In this document: piece by piece, positions 7,463 through 16,532 of the stretch | Layout of the letters: every line of letters begins with the position of its first letter | How positions within the stretch are numbered: position 1 is the first letter of the stretch | NCBI RefSeq assembly: GCF_000332135.1 | Contig: NZ_KB235896.1 | Coordinates: forward strand, 2,933,321 to 2,997,320 | Direction: 5' to 3' | DNA from: Anabaena sp. PCC 7108 | GTDB taxonomy: Bacteria; Cyanobacteriota; Cyanobacteriia; Cyanobacteriales; Nostocaceae | DNA length: 64,000 nucleotides | The notes under the pieces: model-generated | What the model was told of the DNA's origin: nothing | Databases searched by the model: none | The model's input: the letters and a program-made list of their open reading frames with translations, nothing else | Position numbers and translations under genes: made by a program

Positions 7463-9637
7463 ATGGCTGTAGGCATCGAAGAACAGGGTAGCAAGTTTAT
7501 CACCACTGAAGCAATCAAGAATCAAGATGGAGAACAAAAAGTTTGGGATGCTATTCGCAGTGCTTTTGCTGATAGAAACTGTATTGGCTATTGGCGTTAT
7601 CCCATTTTTTCCAAAGCTGGAGAAATTAGAAAAGAGCCAGATATCTTAATAGTTGATAGAGAATTGGGTGTAGTTGTAATTGAAGTCAAATCTATCAATA
7701 TTGAGCAAATTGCTAACATTAATGGTCAACAATGGCAATTAGAAAACAGTGAGATTACAGAAACAAATCCCTATCAACAAGCAGAACACCAACTGCGAGC
7801 TTTAATATCATATAGTGATCGAGAACCTGCACTTTGGCGTAAAGTTAATGGTAGAACTATAGTTGCATTACCGCAAATTACCGCAGAACAATGGCAACAA
7901 AAAGGCTTTGATAAATTACCTGATTGTCCACCAATTATATTTCAAGACCAATTAGGAAAAGTTGGTTTATTAGAACGCATTCAACAAACTAATATTGTCA
8001 TTCCCGGAGCAGATTTAGAAGATAAAGACTGGGAATTATTACTATCAGTTATTGGCGGTACACCTGTACTTCGTAAACAACCTCGTAATCAAGTTACTAC
8101 TACAGGTAAAACCCGTTCTAGTGTTATTGATAGTTTACGGGAAAAGCTATATGAAATAGACTTACAACAAGAACATATTGGTAAAGAAATTCCTCCTGGA
8201 CCCCAACGTATTCGCGGTATTGCAGGTTCTGGAAAAACAGTGTTGCTATGTCAAAAAGCCGCACATATGCACCTTAAGCATCCAGACTGGGATATTGCTT
8301 TAGTATTTTTCACTCGTTCTTTATATGATTTAATGACTGGTTTACTCGACCAATGGATAAAGCGTTTTAGTTGTGGTGAAATGCACTATGATCCAAAAAC
8401 CAACTTTAAATTACAAGTATTTCATGCTTGGGGTGCAAGAGAACAACCAGGTTTATATAGAACAATTTGCGAATATCATGGTAAAAGACCTGGAACTGTA
8501 CAAAATACTAATGAAAGACAGCCAAATCGAGGTTTAATAGATTTAAGTAAACGGTTATTGGAAGAAATTACAATTGAACCGATGTTTGATGCTATTCTCA
8601 TCGATGAAGGTCAAGATTTAGTAGCTGAAGATGATTTAAAATATGAAGATAAACAAGCTATTTATTGGTTAGCTTATCAAGCATTACGTCCTGTAAATGA
8701 AGAAAAGCCCGAAGAAAGACGCTTGATTTGGGCTTATGATGAAGCGCAAAGTTTGGATAATTTAGTCGTACCGAAAGCTAAAGAAGTATTTGGTGAAAAA
8801 TTAAGTAATTTACTGAATAAACAACCCCAATATCCAGGGGGAATTAAACGCTCGGAAGTGATGCGCCGTTGTTACCGGACTCCGGGTCAAATTCTCACAT
8901 CTGCTCATGCTATTGGTATGGGTTTGTTACGTCCAGAAGGAATGCTGACTGGTATTACTAATAAAGATGATTGGAATAGAATTGGTTATGAAGTGAAAGG
9001 AGATTTTCGCCGAGTTGGTAAACCGATAACTGTTAATCGACAACCACAATTTTCACCAAATCCTATTCCTGAACTTTGGGGAAAACCTGTTTTAGAATTT
9101 GAAACTTATAGTTCTCGTGAAGCGGAAATGACAGCTTTAGCTGAGAACATTATGCACAATATTGTTCATGACGGACTCAACCCTAGTCGTGATATTTTGG
9201 TTTTAGTTTTAGGTTCAACTTATGAAGCAATGGAATTAGAAACCTATGTCGCTAGTTACTTAATGGAATCCGACATTGATGTTTATATTCCTACGGCTTT
9301 AAAATTAAATGATTTGGTTCCCCAATATCCTCAGAATGATCCTGATAAATTTTGGTGTGAAGGTGGGGTAACTATCTCGCGTATCACTCGCGCTAAGGGA
9401 CACGAAGCAGATATGGTTTATGTGGTGGGTTTTGATAATGTGGCGCGGAATGAAAGTGATGTTAATTTCCGTAACCAGTTATTTGTGGCTTTAACGAGGG
9501 CGCGAGGTTGGGCGAATCTCAGTGGTGTTGGTAGTTATCCGATGTATGATGAGATGCGAAAGGTGATTGCTAGTGGGGAGAGTTTTACTTTTACTTACAA
9601 GCGTCCGCCTAAGCGGGATATTGGGGATGGTGATTAG
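7463..9637 (+). CDS. NERD-nuclease domain fused to UvrD/Rep-like helicase
   Basis: A 724-residue protein. The N-terminal NERD domain has a PD-(D/E)xK-like core: EPDILIVD with Asp at about 60 and VVVIEVKSI with Glu 74 and Lys 76. A superfamily 1 helicase follows: Walker A GIAGSGKT at 252-259, DAILIDEGQDL (Walker B, Asp 381 Glu 382), a motif IV region with RRCYRTPGQIL, and motifs V/VI TISRITRAKGHEADMVYVV and LFVALTRARGW. It can be expected to unwind DNA and cut it or related nucleic acids. Its place beside a CRISPR leader and among ATPases and a toxin-antitoxin pair suggests defence, but that is inference from context. Confidence 0.85.
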   Translation: MAVGIEEQGSKFITTEAIKNQDGEQKVWDAIRSAFADRNCIGYWRYPIFSKAGEIRKEPDILIVDRELGVVVIEVKSINIEQIANINGQQWQLENSEITETNPYQQAEHQLRALISYSDREPALWRKVNGRTIVALPQITAEQWQQKGFDKLPDCPPIIFQDQLGKVGLLERIQQTNIVIPGADLEDKDWELLLSVIGGTPVLRKQPRNQVTTTGKTRSSVIDSLREKLYEIDLQQEHIGKEIPPGPQRIRGIAGSGKTVLLCQKAAHMHLKHPDWDIALVFFTRSLYDLMTGLLDQWIKRFSCGEMHYDPKTNFKLQVFHAWGAREQPGLYRTICEYHGKRPGTVQNTNERQPNRGLIDLSKRLLEEITIEPMFDAILIDEGQDLVAEDDLKYEDKQAIYWLAYQALRPVNEEKPEERRLIWAYDEAQSLDNLVVPKAKEVFGEKLSNLLNKQPQYPGGIKRSEVMRRCYRTPGQILTSAHAIGMGLLRPEGMLTGITNKDDWNRIGYEVKGDFRRVGKPITVNRQPQFSPNPIPELWGKPVLEFETYSSREAEMTALAENIMHNIVHDGLNPSRDILVLVLGSTYEAMELETYVASYLMESDIDVYIPTALKLNDLVPQYPQNDPDKFWCEGGVTISRITRAKGHEADMVYVVGFDNVARNESDVNFRNQLFVALTRARGWANLSGVGSYPMYDEMRKVIASGESFTFTYKRPPKRDIGDGD

Positions 9638-9934
9638 GTTCAAATTTGGTAAAGTAAAAATAATGAGGTGGTAAAAAGCCACGAAATAAAAAGATTTTCT
9701 TCCCCTAATGCGCGAGGGGGTGGGTGTAAAAAATCCGATTTCTCAAAAAATGGCTGAAATCATATCTACATAAGGCTTTGATGGATTTTTTCTGTCTACA
9801 CCCTCGCGCACCTTACACAGCAAGGTTTTCAGCGTTTTTCACTCTTGACACGATTCCTGAAATGGACTATGATGATATCGCTCGCGCAATCGAACCTTGA
9901 AAACTACATATATATAGAGTTTCAGACTCCCGCT
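9638..9934 (+). promoter_or_regulatory. CRISPR leader region
   Basis: About 300 non-coding bases between the helicase stop and the first repeat. It is A/T-rich near the array and holds an imperfect inverted repeat with outer arms TGCGCGAGGG (9709-9718) and CCCTCGCGCA (9801-9810), extended inward by GTGTAAAAAAT-like and ATTTTTTCTGTCTACA arms. Repeats end in ATTGAAAC, so the array reads from left to right and the leader is expected on this side. The inverted repeat may be the acquisition signal or a transcription element. Confidence 0.65.
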
Positions 9935-10928
9935 ATTGCAATTTCACATAATCCCTATTAGGGATTGAAACAGAATCGTACACGTATTCAGCCATTATTT
10001 CTTACCTTCGTAATTGCAATTTCACATAATCCCTATTAGGGATTGAAACGTGGCAACATAGCCAGTGTGTGCAGCTACATCGACATTGCAATTTCACATA
10101 ATCCCTATTAGGGATTGAAACAACAATTATCGATCCAAGAGATAGAACCAAACTAATTGCAATTTCACATAATCCCTATTAGGGATTGAAACAGCTATAG
10201 TTGGTGCTACGTACTTGATGAAAGCTCCAAGATTGCAATTTCACATAATCCCTATTAGGGATTGAAACATCCCTATTACCCAAATCCCAGCGCCCAACGC
10301 CCGAATTGCAATTTCACATAATCCCTATTAGGGATTGAAACGCGATCGCGGATTTAACGGACTGCATTCAAATATTGCAATTTCACATAATCCCTATTAG
10401 GGATTGAAACCCAACGCAAATAGCCGTAAAACTTATAAAATTATTATTGCAATTTCACATAATCCCTATTAGGGATTGAAACGACACCTTTCAATTGTTG
10501 TGTAAATATAGAGATAATTGCAATTTCACATAATCCCTATTAGGGATTGAAACTCCAGGCGCACCGGTGCAAATGAGAAGGACGGCTAAATCGATTGCAA
10601 TTTCACATAATCCCTATTAGGGATTGAAACTCCGCCTTTGATGGAAAATACTAGACCCGATATCGGAAATTGCAATTTCACATAATCCCTATTAGGGATT
10701 GAAACACCAGATCCATAACAGAGGCTTTGTAAGCATATTGCAATTTCACATAATCCCTATTAGGGATTGAAACTAGCACTGCTAAACCCCTACTGGTGTG
10801 AATCTATGCAGCAAATTGCAATTTCACATAATCCCTATTAGGGATTGAAACTTGACTGAGGCGATCGCATTCCTAAAAGTAAATTTTGGAGATTGCAATT
10901 TCACATAATCCCTATTAGGGATTGAAAC
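9935..10928 (+). CRISPR. CRISPR array, 14 identical 37-base repeats, 13 spacers
   Basis: Fourteen copies of a 37-base repeat that begins ATTGCAATTTCACATAAT and ends AGGGATTGAAAC, all identical including the last. The repeat holds an internal palindrome AATCCC-TATTA-GGGATT. Repeat starts: 9935, 10013, 10085, 10156, 10232, 10305, 10374, 10446, 10517, 10594, 10669, 10737, 10815, 10892. Spacers are 31-41 bases. The ATTGAAAC end and variable spacer length fit type I-D or III arrays of cyanobacteria. No cas gene lies in the window, so processing and interference proteins must come from elsewhere. Spacers 6 and 13 each contain the HIP1 octamer GCGATCGC. Confidence 0.98.
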
Positions 10929-10941
10929 TGGGAACGAGATT

Positions 10942-13197
10942 TTATTGATAAACAAAAACCGGAACTCTTTTATATGCAGGTGTCCCACTTTTTGGGTCAA
11001 TTTCCGCTTTAAATAAAACATTAGTTTCAGGATAAAACATAAAAGCTACACCTTCACGAATTCCTCCACAAATAATTTCAATATTGTTTAATTCTCCCGC
11101 ATTTCCTTTAACTGTAACTCGTTGATGTTCCTGAAATCCTGCTTTTTTAACATCCAAACTATTCATTAAAATACAATAACGATGGGGCATATTTCTATAT
11201 TTATCTTCACTGCGATAAACTACAGTATTATGTTGTCCATAACTGCGTCCTGTTCCTAATATGACTATAATTCCTGACTGATGTTCTGAAACACCAAAAT
11301 CAGATTTATTCGGTAAAGATAATTGCGGTAATGGTGTGACAAACATCTGCGCTTTACCATCAGATGTGGGAAATTTCGGTTCTTCTAAAATCCGTCCTGC
11401 AATGATAAATTCTTCTTTAGTTTTATCAATATCAGCTATTTTTTCATAACCAGGAATAGTTTTAGCAATTAACTCTCTCACATAAACTGTATCTTGTAAT
11501 TTACGCCAATTTATCGGATTTTCTCCATGTACACGATGGGCAATTTCTGTAATTAATTCTATTTCTGAAATCAAATCAGAATTATGTGGTTGTAAATGAC
11601 TTTTACCTTCATCATTTAAACGCACAAAGTTATTACCTGATTCAGTTGTTGTTTTATGAGGATTTTCAAATCTATTAAAAACAGGTAATATTAAAGTTTG
11701 CGTTTTGGCTAATCCGTGAAAATGTCCTAAGTTCGGTTTTGTAGCTACATAAAAAATGGTTTCTATTTGCGATAATGCCTGTTTTGCTTGCTGTAAGTCT
11801 GGGTTGGCTGCATACAAATTTCCCCCTAAACAAAAGAGTGTATGTATCTTTCCAATTTCTGCTGCTTCTATTAAGTCACGGGTATGATAACCAGGCGTTT
11901 CGCTGAGGGGTTTTCCTAACAGTTGAGATAGCGCTTGTTTGATTTCTTCGCGCAAGTGAATTGTGACACCCATTGAACCAAATCCTTGCACATTTGAATG
12001 TCCACGAATCGGCATTGTTCCCGCACCAATTTTACCAGCGTTACCTGTAATTAAGGCTGTATTTGCTATACTTAAAATATTATCAACTCCGTTTGCTTGT
12101 TGAGTTACACCCATAGCCCAAGCAAAAACTACACTCTCTGATTTACCTATTATATAAGCTGTGGCTGTGATTTCTTCTTGAGATAAACCACAAGTATTAG
12201 TGATATTATCCCAGGAGATATTTTCAGCATAATCTAAAATTTGTTGCCAATTTTCTGTATAAGAATTGAGATATTCTGTTTTGATTAAATTCTGTTCAAT
12301 GAGAGATTTTTGCAACCCGACAAATAATGCGACATCGCTACCAGGAATTGGTTGTAAATACAAAGAAGATATATCTGAACCTCCTGTGAGTAAAGATTTA
12401 ATGGGAAACGCAGGAGACGCAAATTTAACTAAACCGATTTCAATTTGGGGGTTGATAACAATTACTTTACCGCCTCTTTCCCGCAATTTGATTAATTCGT
12501 TCATCAATCGCGGATGATTTGCAGGTGCGTTAGAACCAATTAAAACTATACAATCACTATGTTTGAGGCTCTCTAAACTTACCATTGATGTGCCTGAACC
12601 GAAAACTTTTTTTAAGCCAACGGTTGAGGGTGCGTGACACAAATCTGAACAGTCTGCTAGATTATTACTACCAAGCGATCGCACTAATAACTGCAATAAA
12701 TAGGCAGCTTCGTTAGATGAACGTCCAGAACTATAACTAGCAATGCGTTCTGGTGCTGAACTAAAGGCTTGTGTCGCGATTTGGTAAACTTCTTCCCAGC
12801 TAATACGTTGATAATGGGATGATCCTGATCTGAGAATGAGAGGATAACTAAGTCTACCCAAGCGATCGCACTCTTGAGAAGTCAGTTGTTGTAATTCACT
12901 GATGCTATATTGTTGGAAAAAATCTCGTTTAATTCCTGGTTGCAATTCTGCTGCGATCGCTTCTACACTTTTAGCACAGCGTTGTAAATATTCTCCTGCT
13001 TCATTTACAAACCCCCCTTTTTGTCCACCTGTACCCCAAGCACAGGATAAACACGCACTTTTATGATTGAGGGTTTGCCATAATTGTAACCCTTGTGGTG
13101 AGAGGGTTTTTTCTACCCAATATTGGATTACAGGTAAACCACCCCCAGCAGCGGAGTTAGACTTGATTTCGGGTAAATTATCCATAGTTAGCCACAT
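10942..13197 (-). CDS. FdhF/YdeP-type molybdopterin oxidoreductase
   Basis: A 751-residue protein of the molybdopterin-guanine-dinucleotide oxidoreductase superfamily. A short N-terminal C-x-x-C (Cys 49, Cys 52 in SACLSCAWGTGG) precedes the Moco-binding domains: ISWEEVYQIA, SGRSSNEAAYLLQLL, DLCHAPSTVGLKK, IVLIGSNAPANHPR, GNAGKIGAGTMPIRGHSNVQG and the C-terminal RSYGQHNTVV ... MPHRYCILMN region. This matches the FdhF/YdeP family (formate-dehydrogenase-alpha-like), whose physiological substrate is unknown. It ends 13 bases from the last CRISPR repeat and runs towards it. A second possible start is Met 5. Confidence 0.85.
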   Translation of the reverse strand: MWLTMDNLPEIKSNSAAGGGLPVIQYWVEKTLSPQGLQLWQTLNHKSACLSCAWGTGGQKGGFVNEAGEYLQRCAKSVEAIAAELQPGIKRDFFQQYSISELQQLTSQECDRLGRLSYPLILRSGSSHYQRISWEEVYQIATQAFSSAPERIASYSSGRSSNEAAYLLQLLVRSLGSNNLADCSDLCHAPSTVGLKKVFGSGTSMVSLESLKHSDCIVLIGSNAPANHPRLMNELIKLRERGGKVIVINPQIEIGLVKFASPAFPIKSLLTGGSDISSLYLQPIPGSDVALFVGLQKSLIEQNLIKTEYLNSYTENWQQILDYAENISWDNITNTCGLSQEEITATAYIIGKSESVVFAWAMGVTQQANGVDNILSIANTALITGNAGKIGAGTMPIRGHSNVQGFGSMGVTIHLREEIKQALSQLLGKPLSETPGYHTRDLIEAAEIGKIHTLFCLGGNLYAANPDLQQAKQALSQIETIFYVATKPNLGHFHGLAKTQTLILPVFNRFENPHKTTTESGNNFVRLNDEGKSHLQPHNSDLISEIELITEIAHRVHGENPINWRKLQDTVYVRELIAKTIPGYEKIADIDKTKEEFIIAGRILEEPKFPTSDGKAQMFVTPLPQLSLPNKSDFGVSEHQSGIIVILGTGRSYGQHNTVVYRSEDKYRNMPHRYCILMNSLDVKKAGFQEHQRVTVKGNAGELNNIEIICGGIREGVAFMFYPETNVLFKAEIDPKSGTPAYKRVPVFVYQ

Positions 13198-13298
13198 TTC
13201 AACTTGCTTAACTAACTATCTATTATTATTGCCAAAAATTATTTTTACTGTCTAAACCTATAGAGATATTCTATAGAACGTCTCGACTTGACGTGAAA

Positions 13299-13511
13299 TT
13301 ACTCTTCCACTACTTCTACCAAGTCTTCAATCATGACATCAAAAATGCGGGCTAATTTCTGGAGGGCTGTAAAGTCTACTGTTGCTAGTCCAGGCGATCG
13401 CGCATAGGTTCTGAGAGTGCTGTAAACTACACCAGAACGGTCAGATACTTCTTTTAATGTCCAACCTTTCTCACCAGCAAACTCTCGAATCTTGAGCCGA
13501 ATCATTCCCAT
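13299..13511 (-). CDS. XRE-family helix-turn-helix regulator (copy 2)
   Basis: A 70-residue Cro/C1-type HTH protein: IREFAGEKGWTLKEVSDRSG, then VVYSTLRTYARSP as the recognition helix region, and a LARIFDVMIEDLVEVVEE dimer tail. It is the downstream member of a tandem pair on the minus strand, 29 bases from its paralogue at 13541, with which it shares most residues. The differences concentrate in and around the recognition helix (VVYSTLRTYARS versus VAYSSVRAYARA), so the two may read different operators. Confidence 0.85.
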   Translation of the reverse strand: MGMIRLKIREFAGEKGWTLKEVSDRSGVVYSTLRTYARSPGLATVDFTALQKLARIFDVMIEDLVEVVEE

Positions 13512-13540
13512 TTTTATTATTGATACAAGATTTAAGTCTT

Positions 13541-13753
13541 TTACTCTTCTACTACTTCAACTAAGTCTTCAATCATTACATCCAAAGCGCGAGCCATTTT
13601 AAGTATGGATGTAAAGTCTACCATAGCTAACCCAGGCGCTCTTGCATAGGCTCTCACAGAACTATATGCCACACCGGAACGGTCAGAAACTTCTTTGAGC
13701 GTCCAACCTTTTTCATCAGCGAATTCTTTAATTTTTAGCTTAATTAGCCCCAT
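13541..13753 (-). CDS. XRE-family helix-turn-helix regulator (copy 1)
   Basis: A 70-residue HTH protein, first of the tandem pair (IKEFADEKGWTLKEVSDRSG, VAYSSVRAYARAPG, LDVMIEDLVEVVEE). It probably leads a two-gene operon with the copy at 13299. The pair is divergent from the unknown gene at 13902; the shared ~150-base intergenic region could hold operators for both directions. Such small XRE proteins resemble phage-type repressors or antitoxins, but no toxin partner is adjacent. Confidence 0.85.
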   Translation of the reverse strand: MGLIKLKIKEFADEKGWTLKEVSDRSGVAYSSVRAYARAPGLAMVDFTSILKMARALDVMIEDLVEVVEE

Positions 13754-13901
13754 TGACTATTGACAAACGATTGAATTATATCGTCTAATAGATTAGATCA
13801 AATAAAAAGATCGCCCTCCGGCTTTGTCAACTGAAAAGCGATCTCAAAGGTGTCATCGCTTTCAAAAGTAAAATTTTCACTTTCAAAAGAACACTTATAT
13901 C

Positions 13902-14390
13902 ATGGTATCATCTCTCAAGCCAAAAACAACTCCTATTCGCACATCAAAAATTGTTCACAAATCGTCAACTCTCCATCAACTAGCACGATTTGTCACTGAA
14001 GATGCTGTTTGTGTGATGTTCAAAATAAGTTTTGAGAATATTTATACAGTTGAATGTTGGCGCTATGTGGTTTATGTCCACGGTAAAGGTTTAAGTAAAT
14101 TTGTCAGTTACGCCGATTTTCCGCCTATTATCAGCGTAGATTCTCCCACTACTTCAGACTGTATCAAGTGGCGTAAACGCTGGCGTAAGTGCCATAATTA
14201 TGGTCAAAGAAAGCACGCACCTTCATGGTGGGGAGTATTTTTTACTTGTAAATTTTGCGAAGCTTCTTCAGAGTCTGTGCTTTACAGTTGGGGACAATTA
14301 ATTGGATTAATTAAATTTGCCTTTTCTGAAGAAACATTACAAGAACTGCGAAGAAGCTATAGCCAGGAAAAAGCGCTGTTATTGGTGTAA
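13902..14390 (+). CDS. Hypothetical protein, Cys/Trp-rich centre
   Basis: A 162-residue frame I do not recognise. It begins with a basic Ser/Thr-rich tail, then a compact region with many aromatics and cysteines: VECWRYVVYVHGKG, DCIKWRKRWRKCHNYG and WWGVFFTCKFCEASSES. The C-x-x-C near the end of that region (TCKFCEA) could bind metal with the upstream cysteines. A helical tail (EETLQELRRSYSQEKALLL) closes it. It is divergent from the XRE pair, which may regulate it. Confidence 0.6.
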   Translation: MVSSLKPKTTPIRTSKIVHKSSTLHQLARFVTEDAVCVMFKISFENIYTVECWRYVVYVHGKGLSKFVSYADFPPIISVDSPTTSDCIKWRKRWRKCHNYGQRKHAPSWWGVFFTCKFCEASSESVLYSWGQLIGLIKFAFSEETLQELRRSYSQEKALLLV

Positions 14391-14439
14391 AAAATTATAG
14401 GTTACAGGTAATTTGCCCATTTCACCAATCACCAATTAC

Positions 14440-15342
14440 CTATTCAGCAGTTTTATTAGCAGCACGATTAGCACGGGCTTCAGCTGAACTCATCACTTCT
14501 GCAAAATTCTCTAGCAATTCACCAGGATGGTTTTCCAAGACTCTGGTAGAAATAGCTACTCGACCTTTACCTTCATCTAAGTCAATAATTACAGCTTTGA
14601 TGGGTTGACCGATTTGAAAGACTTTTTCCAAAGATTCAATAAATTTTTGGCTGACCTGTTTGATATGTAGTAAGGCGCTGACACCATTTAACTCTACAAA
14701 TACACCAAAAGGTTTGATGCCGGTAATTTTTCCTTCTACTAATTGACCAACTTCTAACAAACTGAAGTTACTAGAACGAGTGGCTAAACGTTGGGAAAGA
14801 ATGAGTTTTTTGGTATTAAGGTTGACTTCCAAAAATCCCGCAGTTAGAGTTTGACCTTTGAGTGCTTCTAGGTTATCACGTTCGGCGAGGTGCGATCGCG
14901 GAATAAATCCCCGTAAACCAAGAAGATCAACAGTGACACCACCTTTATTCACACCCGTTACCCGCACTTGGACTGTCTGGGAATTTTCCTGCATTTGTAC
15001 GAGTTTTTCCCAGATGTGCTGAATTTCTAACTGCTTACGAGAAAGAGTAACTTGACCTTCAGCATCCTGATCCCGGATAATCAAAAATTCCATATCCTCC
15101 TGCAACGGTAGGACTTCTGCCAAATCAGTTACTGCTCTCAAAGAAGCCTCTTCGCGGGGGAGAAAAGCCGACGACTTACCACCAATATCAACATAAGCTC
15201 CATCATGCTCAAGTTGAAACACCTTACCATGTACAACCTGTCCCTTTTGAAATTGGTAATCGTGTTTTTCTAGTGCTTTGGCAAAATCGTCCATTGAAAA
15301 AGACGAATTGGCTGTTTGAGAAAGTTGTGATTCGGAATTCAT
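14440..15342 (-). CDS. S1-domain RNA-binding protein (Rps1-like)
   Basis: About 300 residues with three consecutive S1 (OB-fold) domains: QVVHGKVFQLEHDGAYVDIG, QTVQVRVTGVNKGGVTVDLL and QLVEGKITGIKPFGVFVELN, ending in an Ala-rich tail. Three-domain S1 proteins are the cyanobacterial/plastid form of ribosomal protein S1 and related mRNA-binding proteins, which bring mRNA to the 30S subunit. I prefer the ATG at 15342 because an upstream TTG at 15423 would add residues encoded by a repeat-like stretch (GCTTCGTGAAGCTACGC) without a clear RBS. The paralogue (rps1a or rps1b) cannot be told apart here. Confidence 0.82.
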   Translation of the reverse strand: MNSESQLSQTANSSFSMDDFAKALEKHDYQFQKGQVVHGKVFQLEHDGAYVDIGGKSSAFLPREEASLRAVTDLAEVLPLQEDMEFLIIRDQDAEGQVTLSRKQLEIQHIWEKLVQMQENSQTVQVRVTGVNKGGVTVDLLGLRGFIPRSHLAERDNLEALKGQTLTAGFLEVNLNTKKLILSQRLATRSSNFSLLEVGQLVEGKITGIKPFGVFVELNGVSALLHIKQVSQKFIESLEKVFQIGQPIKAVIIDLDEGKGRVAISTRVLENHPGELLENFAEVMSSAEARANRAANKTAE

Positions 15343-15467
15343 GACGTTTGAAGATAAATTGTTATGAGAAGAAGGAGTGCTGCTTCGTGAAGCTACGCTT
15401 TCCAGGAGTTCAGGAGAAATCAACTAGGGAGTCTCTTAAAAAACTTCTATTTCCTAAAAACCTCTTT

Positions 15468-16235
15468 TTACACTGCTAAAACGCTGGCAAAAAGTTGTTG
15501 TACTTGTTCCCAAGCATCGAACGCAGCTTTAGGATTATAGCTGGCACGACGGTCACAGAAAAATCCGTGATCAGATCCATCGTAGCGAAACACACGATGG
15601 GAAATGTTATATTTTTCTAACTCGGCTTCGATTTGGTTTACCTGTTCTTGAGGAATACTGGCATCTTCTCTGCCAAAAAAGGTGTAGATAGTTCCTGTAA
15701 TTTCCTGAGTGCGGGTAATAGTAGGTTCTCCACCACCGGGAGTGCGGGTGGTAATACCAGCACCATAAAAGGAAGCGGTGGCTTGAATATCTGGAAGGGT
15801 GGCGGCTAAATATGCTACATGACCACCAAAACAGAAACCTATACAGCCAAAGGCACTTGATTTAACTTTGGGAAGACTTTTGAGATAATTGATAGCTAGT
15901 TGAATATCGCTTAATAATTCTGAGGCTTTGGTTTGCATGGCGTAGCCTCTACCTGTTTCAACATCTTCGGGGGTGTAACCTGCTTTATATCCAGGTGCTT
16001 GACGTTGAAAGAGTGCCGGAGCGATCGCTACATATCCTAGTTTAGCAATCCGTTCTGTTACATCCCGAATATGATCATTAACACCAAAAATCTCTTGCAG
16101 AATCACAATTCCTGGATAAGTACCAGGATTTTGAGGTTGTGCCAGATAAGCCGCTATTTGCAAATTATCTGGCGTTGATGTAGCGTTTTGTAGAGAAAGA
16201 TTAACCGTTGTGGTGTCTAAGACTCGTTCTGTCAT
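15468..16235 (-). CDS. Dienelactone hydrolase family protein
   Basis: A 255-residue alpha/beta hydrolase of the dienelactone hydrolase family. The Cys nucleophile is in IGFCFGGHVA, the Asp in FFGREDASIP and the His in DGSDHGFFCD, the usual C-D-H triad. IVILQEIFGVNDHIRD and LGYVAIAPALF match the N-terminal strands. The family hydrolyses dienelactones and other esters; the natural substrate in cyanobacteria is unknown. It ends 45 bases from the S1 gene start and may be co-transcribed with it. Confidence 0.88.
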   Translation of the reverse strand: MTERVLDTTTVNLSLQNATSTPDNLQIAAYLAQPQNPGTYPGIVILQEIFGVNDHIRDVTERIAKLGYVAIAPALFQRQAPGYKAGYTPEDVETGRGYAMQTKASELLSDIQLAINYLKSLPKVKSSAFGCIGFCFGGHVAYLAATLPDIQATASFYGAGITTRTPGGGEPTITRTQEITGTIYTFFGREDASIPQEQVNQIEAELEKYNISHRVFRYDGSDHGFFCDRRASYNPKAAFDAWEQVQQLFASVLAV

Positions 16236-16532
16236 AATAATTTTTACTATAGCCTTGTCATTGTCTGATATAACTATGCCAGTATCTCCAGGCTATTTTC
16301 AACTAAATTATCTTTCCTTAAATGTATTACTCCCTTCCCACTAAAAGAATACCGATTAAATGAACCGCAAAGACGCAAAGGACGCGAAGTAAAGAAGGAA
16401 GAAGATAGCTAATCTTACACTGGGAAGGGAGTAGCAATTTCCCTCAGAAAAATCTAACGTATCAATAATATATTTAACAGGTAGCATACACAGCTGATCA
16501 AGAGCAGCTACCAGTAATCAGGAGAATTGGTG
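16236..16532. other. Intergenic region with a dispersed repeat
   Basis: Divergent promoter region between the hydrolase and the GntR gene. At about 16361-16395 it carries GAACCGCAAAGACGCAAAGG followed by ACGCGAAGTAAAG, a repeat that recurs in variant form near 28033, 41168, 46961 and 49621. The repeat is flanked by CTCCCTTCCCA / TGGGAAGGGAG arms (16331-16341 and 16420-16430), so it lies inside a short inverted repeat. No gene is seen. Confidence 0.7.

Noticed and set aside
7463-9637. Assignment of the NERD-helicase gene as a CRISPR-associated gene
   Set aside because: Proximity alone; NERD-helicase proteins occur widely without CRISPR arrays and no cas signature is present.
9491-9682. Minus-strand frame at the end of the helicase gene, next to the CRISPR leader
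   Set aside because: Considered as a small cas-like gene, but it is antisense to conserved helicase motif VI and has no RBS or family features.
16236-16532. Possible riboswitch upstream of the GntR gene
   Set aside because: The paired elements are explained by the CTCCCTTCCCA inverted repeat around a dispersed repeat; no known riboswitch core is visible.
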